32,478 nt of DNA from NCBI GenBank assembly GCA_029240815.1, contig JARDZO010000024.1, forward strand, positions 1-32,478, read 5' to 3'. The notes below the pieces were generated by a model. It was not told the DNA's origin, did no database searches, and saw only the letters and a program-made list of their open reading frames with translations. The stretch comes from Brevibacillus sp. GTDB taxonomy: Bacteria > Bacillota > Bacilli > Brevibacillales > Brevibacillaceae. Positions 30,615-32,478 of this stretch are shown piece by piece. A program made the position numbers and the translations under genes. Each line of letters starts with the position of its first letter. Positions within the stretch are counted from its first letter, which is position 1.

Positions 30615-31399
30615 ATAAAGATCGATACAGTTCCAGCTCCCTTGTAAGGGGATTGGAAATCTTGCGGCTATTCCGGGCAGAGCAACCAACGCTTTCTCTT
30701 GTGGAGATCGCCAATCAGTTGGGGATTAACCGGACGGCTCCGTTCCGGTTATTGTTTACACTGCAGTCTCTCGGATATTTAAAACAGAACGAAGATACCA
30801 AACGCTATGAATTGACGCCGAAAGTACTGGAGCTCGGCTTTGCCTATTTGAACACGCTGCAGATCACGGAAGTAGCCAGACCGTTTTTGGAGAAGCTGCG
30901 AGATGAGACTGGCGGCTCCTCCCATATCGGCATTCTGGACGATACAGCAGTCGTGTTTGTGGCGGTTCAACAGGCGCGAGGGCCGTCGACTGTCAGTGTT
31001 TCCGTAGGTTCGCGTCTGCCTGCACATGCGACAGCAGTAGGGAAAATCTTGTTGGCATTCCAGCCGATGGATTCGTGGGAAGAGCTTTTACTGCTGTCTG
31101 ATTTGCAGTCATACACCAAAGATACGAAGACCATGATGACAGCGATCCTCAAGGAGCTGGATGTGGTTCGCAAGCAGGGATACTCCGTCAGCAGCGGAGA
31201 GTTCGAGGTGGGAATCCGCTCAGTATCCGCTCCGATTTTTGATGAAACGGGCCGAGCTGTCGCCGCGGTGAGCGTTGCAGCCCATGAATCGATCTTGCCA
31301 GACGAACGTGTGGAAAAATACGTATTGCCAGCGATTTGCGATTCCGCAGAAAAGCTCTCCGCGTTTTACGGCTATCGGCAATCCAAAAGGATGGGATAA
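30602..31399 (+). CDS. IclR-family transcriptional regulator of the aromatic cluster
   Basis: 265 residues if started at TTG 30602 (AAAGGAG about 12 bases upstream). An upstream in-frame ATG at 30551 would add 17 residues without a ribosome site. The N-terminal winged helix (about 12-70) has LVEIANQLGINRTAPFRLL, the IclR helix-turn-helix. The C-terminal ligand-binding domain shows VSVGSRLPAHATAVGKILLA (about 145-164) and GIRSVSAPIFDETGRAVAAVSVA, the classic IclR effector domain. Members control aromatic catabolic operons with pathway intermediates as effectors. It is encoded within the operon, so its level would rise with induction. The paired modules near 20446 and 20565 are its likely targets. 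Confidence 0.9.
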   Translation: MEKLDKDRYSSSSLVRGLEILRLFRAEQPTLSLVEIANQLGINRTAPFRLLFTLQSLGYLKQNEDTKRYELTPKVLELGFAYLNTLQITEVARPFLEKLRDETGGSSHIGILDDTAVVFVAVQQARGPSTVSVSVGSRLPAHATAVGKILLAFQPMDSWEELLLLSDLQSYTKDTKTMMTAILKELDVVRKQGYSVSSGEFEVGIRSVSAPIFDETGRAVAAVSVAAHESILPDERVEKYVLPAICDSAEKLSAFYGYRQSKRMG

Positions 31400-31402
31400 G
31401 AG

Positions 31403-32221
31403 ATGTCCTTGAAAACGCAGTGGGTTCATTTTGAGCAAAATGGCGCCAAGCATCGCATCTACACCGCTCGGATGGAGCGGGCAAAGACGCCTTTGCCTGT
31501 CGTCATCGTCATCCAGGAGATCTGGGGAACGGACGCGCATATTCTGGATGTGACAGATCGTTTTGCCAAGGCAGGCTTTTTGGCAGTCGCTCCCGATCTG
31601 TATGCAGTAGAGGGAAAGCGGACGGAAAGCATGACAGAAGAGCGGATCGAACAGGTCAAAGCCTTTCTCGAGACGTTGCCACCCCCTGCATGGCATGATC
31701 CGGTAGCGCGTGAGGCAGCTCTGGAGCAACAGCCGGAGAAGGCACGCGAGGAATTGCGAGCGACGTACACGGATGTATTTGCCAACCTGAAGTGCTTGCC
31801 GCAGCTCCTGGAGAAACTGCAGGCGACCATGACCTTCCTCGAGGGCTACGAGCTGTCCAAAGGGCAAAAGGTAGCTTCTACAGGCTATTGCATAGGTGGG
31901 GCTCTCTCCCTTTTGCTGGCATCGTCTGATCCGCGTCTGGCAGGTTCTGTGGTTTACTACGGACATCTGTTGAACAAAGAGCAGGTAGCGACAATCCGAT
32001 GCCCGGTCGTCGGATTTTTCGGCGAGCTGGACGGGAAGATCAATGCCCATTTACCGGCGTTCGTCGATTCGATGCAGGAGGCAGGCAAGTCCTTCACCTA
32101 CGAAGTCTATGAGGGAGCGCATCATGCGTTCTTCAACGATACACGCGGAGCCTACCATGTAGGAGCTTCGCGTGATGCTTGGGAGAAGACGCTGGCATTC
32201 TTTAATCGAGTGTTGGTATAA
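31403..32221 (+). CDS. Dienelactone hydrolase family protein
   Basis: 272 residues, three bases after the IclR stop. The DLH catalytic residues are visible: E39 in IQEIWG, nucleophile Cys163 in GYCIGG, D210 in FFGELD and the His in GAHHAF (240-241). It is about 35 residues longer than classical dienelactone hydrolase. The extra length lies in a charged, helical insert between about 73 and 140. Classical DLHs open the lactone of chlorocatechol pathways, but many relatives hydrolyse other esters. In this extradiol-type cluster no lactone is expected by the textbook route, so its substrate is an open question. It is the last gene of the operon. Confidence 0.88.
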   Translation: MSLKTQWVHFEQNGAKHRIYTARMERAKTPLPVVIVIQEIWGTDAHILDVTDRFAKAGFLAVAPDLYAVEGKRTESMTEERIEQVKAFLETLPPPAWHDPVAREAALEQQPEKAREELRATYTDVFANLKCLPQLLEKLQATMTFLEGYELSKGQKVASTGYCIGGALSLLLASSDPRLAGSVVYYGHLLNKEQVATIRCPVVGFFGELDGKINAHLPAFVDSMQEAGKSFTYEVYEGAHHAFFNDTRGAYHVGASRDAWEKTLAFFNRVLV

Positions 32222-32232
32222 ATAGGAAGAAA

Positions 32233-32277
32233 CACCCTTCACGAGAGTCGATATGGCTCAGGTGGAGGGTATTTTTT
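32233..32277 (+). terminator. Intrinsic terminator at the end of the aromatic cluster
   Basis: ACCCTTCAC (about 32234-32242) pairs with GGTGGAGGGT (32261-32270) with one G-U pair and is followed by A and six T residues. Confidence 0.8.
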
Positions 32278-32282
32278 GTACC

Positions 32283-32466
32283 ATCGGAAAGTTTAATTAA
32301 CATAGCGAAGGTGGGGAGAAGCAAGTTTCCGATCTGCGCTCCAGCCTACACCCGGCAAAGGGGCATAGACTGTCCGCTCCACAACGATACACGGGGAAGC
32401 GGTAAAGTAGTAGCCGCTACGCAGAGAACTCAGAGGTACCGCTTCTGGATCCCGTGAATTCGTTGT
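32283..32466. repeat. Non-coding right edge with extended inverted repeats
   Basis: No gene is seen from 32278 to the end. ATCGGAAA (32283-32290) pairs with TTTCCGAT (32326-32333). Further on, four collinear arms make one long irregular stem: ACAACG/CGTTGT (32381/32461), CACGGG/CCCGTG (32390/32451), AAGCGGTA/TACCGCTT (32397/32437) and an inner GTAGC-C-GCTAC (32410-32420). Such collinear arms with internal loops are what a structured leader RNA looks like. The window ends too soon to see what follows. Confidence 0.4.
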
Positions 32467-32478
32467 TCCGCTAAGTTG

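Noticed and set aside
32381..32478. T-box riboswitch at the right edge (AGTAGTA followed by AGAGAAC looked suggestive)
   Set aside because: The AGTA and AGAGA elements fall in the apical part of the stem rather than in the expected Stem I internal loops. No GGGTGGNACCGCG core is within the window.
1..32478. Prophage, insertion sequence, integron or CRISPR array
   Set aside because: No transposase, integrase, phage structural gene, regularly spaced repeat array or terminal inverted repeat with target duplication was seen.

Overview
The window looks like chromosomal DNA of a spore-forming Gram-positive of the Bacillales, most like Brevibacillus or another Paenibacillaceae member. This rests on strong AGGAGG-type ribosome sites, frequent TTG/GTG starts, many hairpin-plus-T terminators, and family content (FusB-type EF-G-binding protein, DUF2935, MocR, Bmr-like efflux pump with TetR repressor). 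The genus is an inference; nothing here is a taxonomic marker. I see no rRNA, tRNA, CRISPR array, insertion sequence or phage module.

Bases 1-9587 are a mosaic of short units. They hold a secreted WG-repeat-like protein, a FusB-type EF-G-binding protein, a GNAT acetyltransferase, and a leftward tetR-efflux pair with a recognisable promoter and operator. A leftward secreted alpha/beta-hydrolase follows. It appears to be driven by a sigma-54 (-24/-12) promoter and lies divergent to a PAS-PAS-AAA-Fis sigma-54 activator, with three direct repeats between them as candidate activator sites. Then come an EEP-fold phosphodiesterase and the eroded remnant of an oligopeptide ABC ATPase.

Bases 9588-20370 are housekeeping or metabolic singletons. 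They include a SAM methyltransferase, an HSD10-like 3-hydroxyacyl-CoA dehydrogenase, a DUF2935 protein, and a RidA-threonine dehydratase pair (a producer of reactive enamines next to the enzyme that clears them). These are followed by a MalT-like LuxR regulator convergent with that pair, a CapA-family protein, a GNAT, and a divergent MocR regulator. Two non-coding stretches (about 10715-10872 and 12838-12912) are packed with inverted repeats and may be structured RNAs or small repeat elements.

Bases 20400-32277 form the most distinctive region: an 11-gene rightward cluster for catabolism of an aromatic compound. Its order is extradiol ring-cleavage dioxygenase, SDR with no catalytic triad, thiamine-diphosphate lyase/decarboxylase, aldehyde dehydrogenase, ACS-type MFS importer, Rieske ring-hydroxylating dioxygenase alpha and beta subunits, cis-dihydrodiol dehydrogenase, tandem-VOC protein, IclR regulator and dienelactone-hydrolase-family enzyme. 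The core logic is import, ring dihydroxylation, rearomatisation and meta cleavage. The ThDP enzyme, ALDH and hydrolase would act upstream or downstream on side-chain or ring-fission products. The substrate cannot be read from the sequence. Two near-identical 25-bp operator-like modules 119 bp apart flank a terminator-like hairpin ahead of the first gene, suggesting IclR control plus possible attenuation. The cluster ends at a clear terminator. The last 200 bases hold no gene but contain an extended irregular stem that may be the start of another leader RNA.
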